From Acridotheres tristis (taxonomy: Eukaryota > Chordata > Aves > Passeriformes > Sturnidae), in NCBI GenBank assembly GCA_037013685.1, contig CM072884.1:6572001-6636000 (forward strand): a stretch of 64,000 nt of DNA, in the 5' to 3' direction. Positions 23,996 through 37,280 of the stretch are shown piece after piece. The stretch's first letter is position 1; each line of letters starts with the position of its first letter. Both the position numbers and the translations under genes were made by a program. The notes beneath the pieces are model-generated. The model had not been told where the DNA came from. It was given only the letters and a program-made list of their open reading frames with translations, and ran no database searches.

Positions 23996-26900
23996 TAAGA
24001 CCATACAATATCAGCAGTACAAAGATATTATTATTTATTTATTCTGAGAAATATATTGGAACAATTAAAAGCTCCTCCAGTGTTGAAACTCCTAATTAAG
24101 GACAGCAACCTAGGCAAGTCCAAGCAGTTTTTTTCTCAAAAAATTTGCTGTTAATAGGAAGGAAAGCATTCAGAAGGCTGTTACTTTTGACATTGTCTGT
24201 TTTTGAAGAATTTGAATTTTTCATGAATTTGAAGAATTTTTCAGGGAAGCTAGGCAGAGATGATTACTGATGAAATAGTTGCAAAGGAGCACTGGGAATG
24301 CTGAGTTGTGCTAGTTGATTCCACATAAGGATGGAACATACCAGTGATTTGGCATTAATTGGAAATGTTACCTGTGGAAACTGAAAAACTTTCAATCCAT
24401 CTCAGGAAGCAAAGCCAGGGTTTAACATTTGTTGTGGGGAACACTAGTAGCACATTTCTAGGGTTATTGCAGACAAAGATTTCATATGATTTTGTCCAAG
24501 ACCAAATGCCAAGGGAAGTCCATAAGAAAAAGACACCCCTATAGCATTAAACCTATTTAACCATTAAACCATTCTCAGCCTTCAAAACTTTTTGACTCTG
24601 GGACTTTCTCAGCCAGTATCCTGATTGGATTTTTCTTCTTTTCATTTGTTCTAACACCCTATGTTGAGTCCTAAGCATTCAAAGTATCAAATGCCAATAT
24701 ATCCAACATATTTTCAGATATCATGTGAAAACCTGATGTCTAGTTTGACTTTTAGTGATCCATACAGTGGATTTTCATACTGTGGTTTTCTGATAGCAAC
24801 CTTTAGAATTGGGCCCAGGGTTTGAGAAAATCTCTTTCCAAAAGCCAAATGGCATTGCTGTGCTCGAAGCAAAAAACACCACATTTTTTTTTGTTACATT
24901 TTAATGATGCTTTTTTAGCTTGGTGTGTAGAATGTATATTTATCTTGTTCAAAAGTGGCATGTAACTGATTACTATGCTGTCATGTTTTTGACTTTAAAG
25001 ATCAATTTGCTCTACCATCATCTTAAAAATTGGCCAAAAGACTTTCAGTAGGATTTGTATGTGACTTATCTCTATCTGTATCTGATCTTAACAAATTACA
25101 AATAAATCCTCTACTTGGAATATATTGTTGTAAAGAGGAGCTGAGATTACGCTGATGTGTTTTCTGTTCAGAAGTGTAAATCAAATCAGCTACTCAGCGC
25201 TAGGAATTTCAGAAATTGACACACTGTCATCTCCGGGGAAATATATTTTATGGCAGGTTCTCTGACACATGGAAACGTTTTGGCTTAATGCCATTGTCTA
25301 AATAAAGGCATCTTCTGCTGTATTAGATCCCCTATGATATCTATGAAATCCACAAGAGGCTGGCAGATATCCACATTGGAACTGTGGAGACGCTTCAGGA
25401 GAGGAAAATCCTGAGTCCAGAGACCACACCAAAGGGCATCCCAGAGATGCTAAGTCCTTATGCTTAGGCAAGTAAGGATACTCAGTAGGAGATCACAATA
25501 AACCATATTTTTAAGCAATGACATTGGGATTTCCTGTCCTAGGAGGCTGTGGAGAGAGACAGCATAATCAAGTCCAAAAATGAATAGAAATCTGAAGGAT
25601 TACACTGAACATTATTTTACCTTTGGAAACTTTGGTTCACACATTATTTAACAGCCAGATTTCCCCTTCTGTTTTGTTTATTTTTTTCCCCATGCCACAA
25701 CATTTCATCTGTGGGCTCTCTGGGCTATTCCATGCAACCCTTCATTTTAAAACAGATTACCTGCAGTCTTCCAGCAAAAAAGAATTTTCTCCTGTTATAA
25801 AGCTCCTTGGTGCTCAGTTAGCTCACAAAGGTTGTGGACAAATTATTGGCATTTAAGTGAAAAATCTGTTTAATAAAAGTATATTCATCCAGTGATGCTC
25901 AGTGGCTAAGCTAGCCAAATGATTCCAATTAATTTGCCCCTTAATTTCCAATTAAATTCTATAAATAAAGAGCTATGCACATAGACAGAAGAAATATTTC
26001 CCACCTTCATTCAATATGAAGAAGAAAGGTATTAAAAATATATGACCAAATTGATGTTAACTTTAGCATGGTTAAACAATTTGTGCTGGCCAAACCACAG
26101 CTTTAGAAGAAAGGAATTGCTGGGAATCACTAGTCAGTGACAAAATTGACTTTTGGTGGCTTCAAAAGACCATGAACACCCCTAATAGTTTTTGGCAGTT
26201 CCAAAGGCATTAATCATGATCAATGTGCAATATTAAATAAGTCTCCTTCAAAATGAATATAAATTCAAACTGTAATTCCATCTCAGCCTTCTGGTGACAT
26301 GAGGAAACCACTTGAGTTTCACTCTCATGGTTTATGATGTCCCTGGAAGGCTTTGATGGAATTATAGCCTTATTAAATACAGTTGGGGTACATTATTCCT
26401 TAAATTATTGCAACTACAAGTCATTATTCCCCCTAGAAATTAGAACTTGCTGTACTTTCATCAACCATGTAATCTTGAAGTAAGTTGGGGGGAATTTCAA
26501 CGTGGGAGGACATCTGCTTTTTAATTTCTGTCACTATTATACATTCACAGCCTGGAAGAGTTGTTAGCATCTAATATTAACAGCCCTCAAACTTTTTTGT
26601 TTTGCTTTAAGGAACACTATTCACAACAATTTATTTGAGTCATCACTGATGTCTATATAGATTTTACTGGAGATTACAAATCAATTTTTTAACGTTTTTA
26701 AAAAAATATTTATATTTATATCAGTTTCAGGACTAGTGCATGTAGTGCAAGCTGAATATTTCTGTCATGAGCAAGTCTGACTAGGAGGAAGATGAATGCA
26801 AGTTATATACCATTTGCTAGTTAAAAAATTTCCATCTGGAACAAAATGCATGGTGTTTACAAAGAATGCCACTAAGATAGGAATTTTTCCTCTCTATTGA

Positions 26901-29142
26901 TACTTTCAGTCATCACAGCTTTATCAGCTTAGTTAGCTTTGTGTATAGTTTTACACTGCTTAGGCTTTTTAATAGTGGAAAGTATTATTCAGTGCTGCAT
27001 ACTGAAAAGAAAACATATTAAAGAAAAGTCCTTAGTGTAGCACATATATCATTAATCCTGAAGGAGTCGAGAGCTTTTATTCTCTCTCTCTCTCTTTTTT
27101 TTTTTTTCCTTATTTTATATGCAACTTTGAGGACTATATCAGGTAGGAAGATTTCTGCACCCTGTTCTCCCAGAACTTTTCATACTGTAAAAAATATCTA
27201 GTTATAACAAAGAAAAAATAAAATTTGTTACCACATTGAATAATTTACATAAAGTTTTGTGGGATTATGGGAAAGATGGAGTCCCCCTTTTCAGTGAGTC
27301 TTAGAGAAAGAAGAATCCTTGGTTATTCAGAGAAGTTAAAAAACCCATTTATTTGCATCTCCAACAATGGGTTAGAGAGTGTAGTAAAGAAACACTTTGA
27401 AGGACATATTTAAATTCTAAGATGTTTAAGTATTTTGGGAGAGGTTATGTTTTTATGAGTATAGCAATCTTGTTACATCCTGTGAATACTTCTGTCTTAA
27501 AAGCATATTTTGCTATCTTTTATTAATCAATGTTACTATTTCTATTATTTTTGTAATATATTTTACATTTAAAATTTTAAAAGATGGGCACAAATCTCTG
27601 AAGGATTACATAAAAAATTATAATATTTATCAAAGATGAGATCTGAAAAATGTAGCATATTGGTTTAGCTTGGCTAGATTCAATATTATTTAAAATTTAA
27701 CTGCTTACAAATAATGCAAAGAGTGTCAGTGGGTGGGGGTGTTGAGTTTGAATTATTTTTTAAATGAAATAATATTTTAATTCACCTTGAGGGCTTGCTC
27801 TTAAATAAATAGTGGCATGAAGTGTTATGAAGCAATACAAACAAATGGGCTGCTGTTTAAAATCCATTAATAGTTTGCAGATGTTTCCATACTGAAGATG
27901 GTTGGCTCAATAGCAATGATGTGTTGTGCCTCATGTTAGAATCATATTGAAAGAAAGAAATTAATGCATTGCTGTGGTGATGTAAAACTTTGTCTTCTTC
28001 TATTAAGGTAAGACAAATGTGATGGAAAGAATTCTTCTAATATGTACAACTCAAAAATATTTTACATCAAGTAGTACTGGGGTAATGCCATAACTATAAC
28101 TAATGTGTAAAAAATCCTGAGAAAGTAATGATCCATATTAAATTCCATGTGCCAGCTATAAATATCAGCAACAACACAGCAAGTAGATGTGTTTTATCAG
28201 TTGCATTCTTTAAATCTAATTATGTATGCACTGCTTAGTATTATGAATGCACATAAATTTGCCTTTCAAGACTCACACGTTTTAGATCTAAAGCCCACCA
28301 CAAAAGCATGCTGAGAGTCATGGGGAAAGATGAGAGATAGCAGGAAGTATTTAAAAGGAATTTTTCTAGTTATGGTAGTCTTTTTGGTTTTAAATGCAAT
28401 TAATATGTTAGAAAAATTAGTCACATAAATACCACCAGATGCTCATAATGTATCTTCAATAACAACACACAAATGAATTATATTTGGCCAGGCAGAAAAC
28501 ATCCTGAAGGCAGTACTCACAGGACTGTCATGGTGAGAGCTGTAATGGATAACATTCTCAGGATAGATTACTATGATTTTGTGTTTTCCACTGCTCTACT
28601 TGTCAGTTTAAGTTTAGCCTCTCTGAAATTCTATTGAACTAACTGATAAGGTTGGGTGACATGTATTTGTATCTTTTAAAAAAACACCCCAAAATAAAAA
28701 AGACAACTAATTGAGCTTTCCTTTTTTGAAGCTAATTGTGGTAAGTGAGCAAAAGAGGGAGACTAAGGTCACCATGACATGAATATTACCACAGATGTCA
28801 AGGACCCAAGTACAAGAACTTTTTTCCGTGACTCAACACAAGAAATAAAACTTGGTCTTCCGGTCTTAAAGATGTGACCAAGCTATGATGTTATTTGCTT
28901 TTCAAACTCTTTCTCTTACTCTCCCATGGTACTTTGAGAACATTTAATAAAAGAAATCTTCATTAATAGGTTTTCTGTGTATGCCAGACCCTAAACATGG
29001 AATTTTTTGTAAGGTACAGTCTCAGAGAAATATTTACTTTGCTGGTTGGGGAGCTGTAGTAAAACAACAATTTACTTTTGCTGTAGTCTGGTAGAATTTA
29101 TGAGATTATTGCTAAGTAACTTGCTGAGGGAGGGGATTTAAA
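23996..29142. other. Unannotated AT-rich sequence
   Basis: No gene or family repeat was recognised in about 5 kb. There is a (CT)n/T run at 27081-27107. Parts such as 25140-25320 and 27780-28010 are compositionally ordinary, free of simple repeats and could hold conserved non-coding elements, but nothing in the sequence alone shows this. Confidence 0.45.
27081..27107. repeat. (CT)n followed by T run
   Basis: About seven TC units followed by T13. Confidence 0.95.
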
Positions 29143-29200
29143 GGATGGATGGATGGATGGATGGATGGATGGATGGATGGATGGATGGATGGATGGATGG
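29143..29200. repeat. (GGAT)n microsatellite, 58 bp
   Basis: Perfect GGAT units, about 14.5 copies, with no interruption. It is the longest pure microsatellite in the window. Confidence 0.98.
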
Positions 29201-30338
29201 GTTTGAATAACAGCAACCTCCCAGGGCTGCCTTGCCAACTTTCCCCGTTATCTAAATGTTCAGCTTTCACTAAAACTTATCTCACTTTGTGGTTCTGAAA
29301 GACAGGTAACTTCTATCACTGGAAATCTCCTTCTGTCAGGCACCAACGTGAAAGCTCTTGCAGGCTTTTTACTTCCTTTTATGCCATTAACAATAAACAG
29401 ATTTACCGGTTTTTAATTAAGAATTGTATATTTTGGCAATGCAGAGGAGTCCCTTGGCTTTATGTTCCTGGAATGTTATAGGGTTCCAAAAGAGCTGCAG
29501 CTTTCCAGGAGTCCTTATAGTAGGATTCATACATTTACAGGGAGAAATTACAGCTTTTCGATTTCCAAGTGTCCCTTTCATCATTAAAGTTTCACCACAG
29601 CCCTGTATTCTCCAAATGAACTCATTTTGCAAAGTAAACACACACAAAAAAACCCCCACCTTTGATCCTACGCTGTGGTTTGCTTGCATATGTGGGTAAT
29701 GCATTGCAAAATTTCTCCTATTGCTTTGTGCTAACGTATAAATATGAAAATAATGCATTTAAACATTTCAATACTAATGAACAGGGTATGACTTTAACAT
29801 CCTGCACATTAAAAAAGTGAATTTGAAACATTTGGTGAATCTCTGACATAGTGATGCAATTATACATTTTATTTCTTTTTTAGTTTAGCATATGGTTCCA
29901 TTATGAACACTGTTAGTAGTTTTCAGCTTTCTTCACTAAATTAAAATAAAATAAAGCCCCCTAGAAACTGCATGCACAGAGTTGAAATTGCCTCTTGATC
30001 AAGGAAAAAACCTACTTGCAATAAAAAGCTTTTTACAACAGTAAGATTTTAAAAGCTTCTGGTGGTCTCCAGTTTCTGCCCCTGGCTGTGTGAGGGGTCC
30101 TCAGCAGAGAAGCTGAACACAAACCCAGCTCTTGGTCACTGAGACCAGGAATGTGCTCAGCCAAACATGAGTTATCCTACTTGAAGCAAAGTACTGCAAG
30201 AATCTGATTTCTCTGGAAATTTATTTCAAATATTTTTGGTCTAAGTGCATATTGATTTTCTTAAAAATGTGCAGTAATTGTTAGTTTAGGCTACTATATC
30301 ATTAATATATATAGCTTCAGTGGGCCTGCTGTAAGATT

Positions 30339-30396
30339 TTATATATATGTATTATATATGTATATATATTTTATATATATGTAATACACATATATG
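30339..30396. repeat. TA-rich microsatellite cluster
   Basis: Several (AT)n blocks are separated by gta and aca interruptions. Confidence 0.9.
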
Positions 30397-30847
30397 TGGG
30401 TAAATACAGAAGTATCCCTTCACTATTTAGAATTTAGTCTTCAGTTGCCAATTTTGAGCCACATCTGTATCTATTCAGCAGGTTGTGACAATGCTAAAGA
30501 AAACTGTAGACTGGAAATTAAAAATATTTGAAGAAACATAGTGTTTTTTAGAGTTTAGGAATTTTTCAAGGTGATGAACTAATGTGAATATTGATATGAT
30601 GTTAACATTTTCATTTAATTATTTTGTAACTCAGTTCTGTTTAGCATTTTGCTTTATGAGAAACATCATTGAAATAAGGTTCCAAAAATTCCTCTCAACA
30701 TTGGTGCATCACCATTTGCTTTAAGATGCACTTAGGCTATGTACATTTAAGTCATAGAATCCTCTGGATTTGTGACTCAAAGTGTAATTATGAGCATATG
30801 GTGAATACAGGTTCATTTAATATGGGCATTTTTGTTCTGTAAATATC

Positions 30848-30915
30848 TACTTCTCATCAATTTTACAGAAAATTGAGGGTAAAAATCAGGCACAGAAGTC
30901 TAGTGGCTTGAATGT
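30848..30915 (-). mobile_element. Possible MIR-like SINE relic
   Basis: The plus strand reads 'ctcatcaattttacagaaaa' then 'ttgaggg', and after a small insertion 'caggcacagaag' and 'tagtggcttga'. This follows the reversed MIR core (cattttacagatgaggaaac, gaggcacagag, taagtgacttg) in order. The match is looser than for the other copies. Confidence 0.45.
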
Positions 30916-32084
30916 AAGCATGAAGAATTCCTTAAACAGTGGTTACCTACAAAACTCCTGACAGTTTTAATTTTTAAATTACCTGTTTGTAAAACCTTAT
31001 GATTCTGAAAAGAAAGAACAAAAGTGCTAAATCCAAATTAGCAAGGGAAATATAAAAGACGTTACTGATACCATAGCTAAAAAGTGAATAAAATCTGTGA
31101 AAAAAATATCCATTTTAATGAATTAATGTGAAGGACTAGAAGAATAGGAGAAATCTTTATATGGTTATACACCACAAAAGATGTGATTCCTTCCAAATCT
31201 ACAGATCTTGGCAAATTTTCATTGTAGTGAAACTACTGTAGATGGGCTGATCCATGTCCTGAAAATATCAGTATATTTTTGAGTTAAAGAACATTACAAG
31301 GACTGTTCTACTTATGGCATCACTTTGGTAGCTGATATAATTAAATTAGGTTTGCAGAGAGAAGGGTTTGCTTGTTTTTTTGGTTTTTTTTTAATGTGAG
31401 TTCTAATTCTGACCTACTTCCCACAGGTGTTTGGAATCTGTCATCACGTTTTGTGCTGAGTTAGCGTTGTTAACTTCAGTGAAAATGTAGCTCCTAAAAG
31501 ATCTAGCAATCACAGCTCTGCAGTGTTTTGGAAGGGCATCCTGGGCCTCCTTGTGGATGAGTAATACAAAGTCTGGAAGTAGGATTGTTTTTCAAATGCT
31601 GTGATAATACATTAGGTTCTTTAATTATGTAAAATAGGGGAATGAAATACGGATTTTAAAAAAAAGTAGAATAATTGGTAATGGGTTAGAAGACTGCATT
31701 TTTTAGTATTCTGTTTATCCCCACACTTGCAAGTTTTCATGTGCCAAATTAATGCTGAACTCTTTCTTCTCTCATTAGGCTGAAATTCCTGCATTACAAA
31801 GGGAAAATAATCTATCTGAGCATTCCACTCAGAATATTTGAGAAAAGAGTTGAGATATGATGTGATTTTTTTTTTTTGAGATTAAAAGAGGAAAAAAATA
31901 TAATTTTTACATAATAGGAATGATTAGAATAGTTCCAAAAGAGCATGGCTATTGTCTGACATAACATCATGTAACATATCTCATGTTTTTAGCATCTAAA
32001 GTTCTATTTTATGGATCCTGTTAGCAGGGAATGTACTGCTAAGCAATATGTTTTAATAGAGTTACTGTTATACTTCTCTAATGG

Positions 32085-32191
32085 GGAGATTATGAAATTA
32101 TAATTAGTGTAATCCGCCTGCTTTACATAAAATTACAAAACTGCCATTTACTTCAGTAGGAACTATATTAATTATGCTGCTGTAATTAACC
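32085..32191. promoter_or_regulatory. Candidate conserved non-coding element (homeodomain motif cluster)
   Basis: About 105 bp holds several TAAT-type cores: ataattag, gtaatccg (bicoid/Otx-like TAATCC), atattaattatg and gtaattaac. It has no simple-repeat or transposon character. Clusters like this occur in developmental enhancers of vertebrate gene deserts. AT-rich DNA also gives such cores by chance, so this is a hypothesis. Confidence 0.2.
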
Positions 32192-35100
32192 TTCCCCATC
32201 CCTCTTTTAAACTTGCTATTCTCAAATAACTGTGGAACACTTTACAGCTGGCAAGAGATACTGGGGGCAGATTAAAGCAAACACAAGAAGCAGACATAGT
32301 TGATATCAGGTAAGAGAACAACTCTAATAGAGGATCCTTAGAAGGGGAAGTTAGAAAAGAAGCTAAAATGAAGAGAACATGAAGGGGGAGTATCCTGTTT
32401 CCCACAGCCCCTGCGACATCTCCTAGGAATTGCACTGATGAGTTGTGCACAAATGTGTGTCTTGCTAGAGTCAGCAAAAGATTTTTGTGAAAAATGTAAT
32501 GGATGGGGAGTGACGCTGCTAAATGATAATAAAAAAAAGGAATAAAAGGAAGTGAGACACCATTATTGATCAATATGGCAATGTTACTGACTCTGCTGCT
32601 AAAGTTAACTTGCTATTCAGAAACCTCTATTCTGAAGAGAGTAAAAGCTAAGTTGTAACTTGTTTTCTCAGAACTTGCAGAGGGGAAAATGGTTTATAAA
32701 CTTAAAAAAAAGTTAGGAATTTTTACTTCAGTTTTGCTTCCAATAAAACCAGATTAATTTTCTTGCAATTCGCAAAACGAACTGTGTACTGTGGTAAATA
32801 GATTAAATGCTAGATATACTTGGTGACTGTGTACACTAATTTGGTCTTCATCTCACTCGCAGGAATACATTTTCTCTGATGTGCCTTCTTTTTCTTTATT
32901 TGGATCTCTCTTAAAATTTGATCCATGCGTTTAAATGCCCAAAAAACTGTAGGATCGACTGGGTATTGGAAATGCAATATCCTTCCAGGATGGAATAGCT
33001 AAGGACATATTGAGGAAGAGGCTACATGTAAATCCGTGTGCATTTTCTCTTTTGACAAAGCCCAATTTAAATGAGCAGTGAACTGAAGAGTGGCCAAAGC
33101 AATGACCTCTCCCACCTCGTCACCAGAGAAACAATGAGGTCAAATCACACACTGACAAGAAAACTGAGCATGGCTTTCACCTGAGCATGAGAACACTCAT
33201 CTACAAGGAGTCTCAACACCTATGAATATTTATACATTTTGAACAATTTTTGTTGAATATAGAACACAAACATTCATTAGTGCAGGAACTGAAACCCCAC
33301 TTTTCCTCATCCTGGGTAACTGCACAAGTCATTAGACTCCAAGGTCACATCCAGTCTTCAGTATAGGCAATGAATATTTCACTATACCATCCAAAATGTA
33401 ACAACATCTGCAACAGCAAAAAGGAGCCTGCACTACTAAATCCTTAAATTCATGTATTTATTGGGTTTTTTCTTGTTTTCTTTTTTTTTTTTGGTTTATT
33501 GTTTGAAAAACATTTGACCATATCTATTTTATGCTCCTAAATTGATTATTATAAAATATATGTGTTTCAATTACCCATAACTTTAATATTTTCTTTATCA
33601 GTGTCATTATTGAAATCTGAAAATGTATCTCCCATCTATATCAAACATTTCTCTATAAAGTTTGATTATATATATATACATATATATATACAGTATATAG
33701 TCTTGGCAACATGGCTCCATTAGGACTGTGAATTCATAAAAAACTAAATTAGTTGCCTCAGAAGCTGCATTCTTTCTGACTAAAAAATGCAGGGCCAAAT
33801 ATGCTTGATTATGGGAACATTGTAGTTGTACACTGAATCTTCATTCAGAATCTTATTTTCACAAAAATTAGCTGTGACTTTCTGCATATCACCACTACTT
33901 TTCCTTAACCTTGGTTTCCTTTGAAATATTTTATTTCTGTTTTACAAGATGTGAACTTCAAGTTCCTTCAGGTACCATATTCCAGATTTTGGGGGAATGT
34001 CATTAATATTTCAGCTCTAGTATATTTAAAAGAAGAAATAATCATGCAATATATTCCTTCTATTTCAGTAACCATGTGTTAACCATGGATTAAATATGGA
34101 AATATAGACTAAATTTCTCTTATAATTTTGTCTCTCCATTTTACAAACAGTTTAGGAATCCCTATTTGTTATTGCTTCTTTCGAAAGTCAATGGTCCACA
34201 TTACTTGTAGACATTCTAATGATACTTATGAAAAAGTTACCACCAAAAGTATGTTTAAGAAAATATATACACATGGCTCCATTCATGTATGTTTGTATCA
34301 ATGCTTCTATTAAAAATTAATTTAAAGTAGAATAAAATTAGTGAATAGATTTCAGTTTCCCATCTGCACTCATAAAACTTCACATTGATACTTCTGAGTC
34401 ACAGCTTGATGAAGGCTATATAGGGATGAAACCTTTTTGATACAAGAATAATTTGAGAAACTTCTAACCATGATTCCTTTTCTCATTTGAAAGTAGCTTA
34501 GATAATTTAAAAGGCCAAGTGTGCATGCACCTTCTCTTCTACTACTATCTGAAATATAGTGAAAAGTTTTTGTTTCTTTATTTCTAACCTAGGAGAACTG
34601 GAAATTTTTGTCTTTCATTAAATTAATCTCTCTTTTCTATTACAACCCAAAGGTTTGCTTTTCAGATCTGGCACCTAATATCATTTATTCCAAAACTGAT
34701 GAGTGTTGTCCAATTACCTATTCTTCCACTTGAACAGTAATTGAGTTCTGCTTAAGGACTCTTATGCATTGTTTGAATAAGCCTGATGAAGCTCTAAAAC
34801 ATTCCTCAAGGACAGTAATGAGGCACTGTGCTTGTGAGACTGACTCACAGGTAAAAAGAGAATAATGAACTACATTTTATCTAAGTACCAGGGACAGCTG
34901 GAAAGTAAGAATTTGTTTCTACTTAAATTTATTTTGTATCAGTGGAGTTACTTGTCATGTAACATATTTATTCAAAGAGAATCAGGACCTTTGTATTTGG
35001 GAGAGCAAACTCTTCAGAAATTTACAGGTGAAATCAAATCCCTCCACCCCAAACCCATGGAAAGTGAGGACACAATATGGTTCATTATGATTCTACGTGT

Positions 35101-35220
35101 TGCTCACATTTATTCTTTTCCCTTCTAGTTGGCCACTGTAAACTGCTCTGACAGCCACAGATTTTCTTCTTGCCTTTCAATAGCTACACTGAAAGCTGCA
35201 GGACTAAACTGTGTACAGAA
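32192..35220. other. Unannotated AT-rich sequence
   Basis: The 133-codon minus-strand frame at 32172-32573 has no domain that I recognise and no clear splice borders. A (TA)n run lies at 33666-33699 and a T run near 33481-33492. Nothing else was identified. Confidence 0.45.
33666..33699. repeat. (TA)n microsatellite
   Basis: TA repeats with two small interruptions (ca and cag). Confidence 0.9.
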
Positions 35221-35224
35221 AGCA

Positions 35225-35320
35225 ACCCTGTCCATTTTCTCTGAAAGGGTTATTGACACAGTTAATTAGAGGGGTTATTAGGGATTATAAATATGTAATG
35301 AAATGTTTCAGGTGCCATTT
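35225..35320. promoter_or_regulatory. Candidate conserved non-coding element
   Basis: A short block holds agttaattagagg, ggttattaggg, gggattataaa (GGATTA, Otx/Pitx-like) and atgtaatgaaatg within about 50 bp, in otherwise complex non-repeat DNA. This could be an enhancer core, but the same caution about chance in AT-rich DNA applies. Confidence 0.2.
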
Positions 35321-36752
35321 TTCATGAAAGTCGGACATGACTTTACTTTGCTCTTGGCTCTAAAATCTAAAATAAAGCTAAAACTGTTTTATTGTCCACT
35401 GGTCTTCTGACACCAGACACGATGTCCAACAGCATCTGTGCTGTCAGTCTTACTCAGAAATTGTCACCTTTCTTCCACAGTGGATCACTGACCTTTCACT
35501 GCATGAAGGGGACTGACATGGCAACACACCTTCTATAATATCTCACAATACATGCTTTTTTGCTGCTACAGACATATTGACCTTCTAATCACAGAGGCTT
35601 GAGACTGCTGGCAGTGTAGCATGGTCACCACTTTTGTTTCCTATTGCCCTTTTTAAAAACATAATCCTTTCGGGCTCCACATATATATATATATAATCAT
35701 CCAATTGTTTGATAGCTGGCTGTACATTTATTTCTTAAAATAACATATATAATCATGTTAACATTAATATTAATAACATTAATATTAATTAATAAAATTG
35801 TGATTTTTTTTTTCCCACCCTCCCCAGACTAGGAGGGGTCTCTGCATCTGCCCACTACTTTGTAATGAAAACTGATGCTGATGTTGAGATGATCAGTTTT
35901 CAGGAGTGGCTCTTCAGCCAAGGAAAAGGGCAACCTAAAAGGCAAGGTGCATGGAAGCAAGAGCAGTGCTCTTTGCACAAAGTTCTCTCCTGCAAATTTT
36001 TAATCTATATCCCACAAAATACAAGAGAGGAAAAATGTGTCTTCTGTAACATATAAAAGGATAATTAAAAAGGAAAACTTCAGAAGGGCTCTCTATCACT
36101 TTGAAATGGTATGGATTTTCAGAGTTCCTATTTTGTCCTTTTCAAAATCTGCAGACTTACCAGAAGAGTGTACTTTCTGAGAAAGGGAATGAGAGAATTT
36201 GAACTATTTGGCAAAGACATATTATAAAATTATTCTGCTCTAGCCATTTGCATTATCTCATCTAATGTTTGTTGATTTCTTTTAACCTCACACCCAAAAT
36301 TCACCTAAGAACATCTGCAAAATATGAACTCGTTTTATTGATGTGGTGGAAAAACTGACTAGTCATCTAGTCCTGTTATGTATTTCTCTACTTTATATTA
36401 TATGACTATTAACCATTATTTATACATATAGCATTTTGAGTTGACAGGTATTTGCTACTCCTGTTAATAAACTTTCAGATGCTCACTTCTCTACTAGAAT
36501 AAGCAAATTAGGTATATAGTTATGTGCACCTCTGCTTCTTAGTCATGAGTGTTTTTAACAGGAGTGGCCCAAATAACTTATTTTAAACAATAAATTTCTA
36601 TGATTCTGAAAATTTCACTTAGATTCTCCTGAATGACCTATGTCATCTATAGACTGCTGTTTATCAAATAGTTCAGATTTTTTTTGTCAAGATGTCAACA
36701 GAGAATCTAAAGAAATTAATTTGAAGCAATACTTCCATTTGCAATGTACAAT
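35321..36752. other. Unannotated AT-rich sequence
   Basis: No gene or family repeat was recognised. There is an (AT)n run at 35680-35695 and a run of ATTA/TAAT units near 35760-35795. Confidence 0.5.
35680..35695. repeat. (AT)n microsatellite
   Basis: Eight AT units. Confidence 0.9.
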
Positions 36753-37280
36753 TGTATTGGATTGGGGGTGGGATAGAGTTAAGTTTCTTCACAGTAGCCA
36801 GCACGGGGCTATGATTTGGATTTGTATTGATAATATAGAGATGTTTCCTTACTGCTGAGCAGGGTCTATACAGAGACAAGGAATTTCCTGCTTCCCACAC
36901 CACTCCAGCAGTGAAGGCACTGGGGCTCCACAAGGAATTGGGAAGGGACCCAGTGAGGAGGACTCACCTGATCTGCACCAAGGGATGTCCCAGACCATGT
37001 GTCATCATGCTTAGCACATAAGGACAGAGAAAAGTTGGGATGTTTGGAGAGATGGCATTCAATTCCCTAAATCACTATTGTATATGTGAGAGCCCAGCTG
37101 TCCTAGGGATGGCTGAACACCTGCCTGCCTATGGGAATTTCCCTTTTTGCTTTCCTTACATGCCTGACTTTGCTATTAAAATCCACCCACAAGACTTCTC
37201 ACTTTCCCCCTCCAGATTCTCTCCCGCATCCCACCAGGGGACAGTGAGTGGCTGGGTGAGGGATCCGAAGTTAGACCAGA
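36753..37280 (+). mobile_element. ERVL-type solo LTR, copy 2
   Basis: The framework is the same as copy 1: 'gggtgggatagagttaagtt', 'tcttcacagtagccagcac', 'tttggatttgtattg', 'ttactgctgagcagg', 'gggatggctgaacacctgcc', 'gctattaaaatcc', 'gattctctcccgcatcccac', and a right end 'gttagaccag' in place of the usual gttaaaccac. Length is about 530 bp. It keeps a middle section lost from copy 1 (agcacataaggacagagaaa). It is a solo LTR, as no retroviral gene flanks it. No target duplication was found. Confidence 0.85.
37175..37180 (+). terminator. ATTAAA poly(A) signal in ERVL LTR copy 2
   Basis: It sits at the position equivalent to the signal in copy 1. Confidence 0.5.

Larger units (their letters stand above)
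29201..32084. other. Unannotated AT-rich sequence
   Basis: 29417-29758 is open on both strands (113 codons minus, 91 plus) but shows no protein family signature. It is better read as stop-poor unique DNA. A TA-rich run lies at 30339-30396 and a MIR-like relic at 30848-30915. Nothing else was recognised. Confidence 0.45.
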
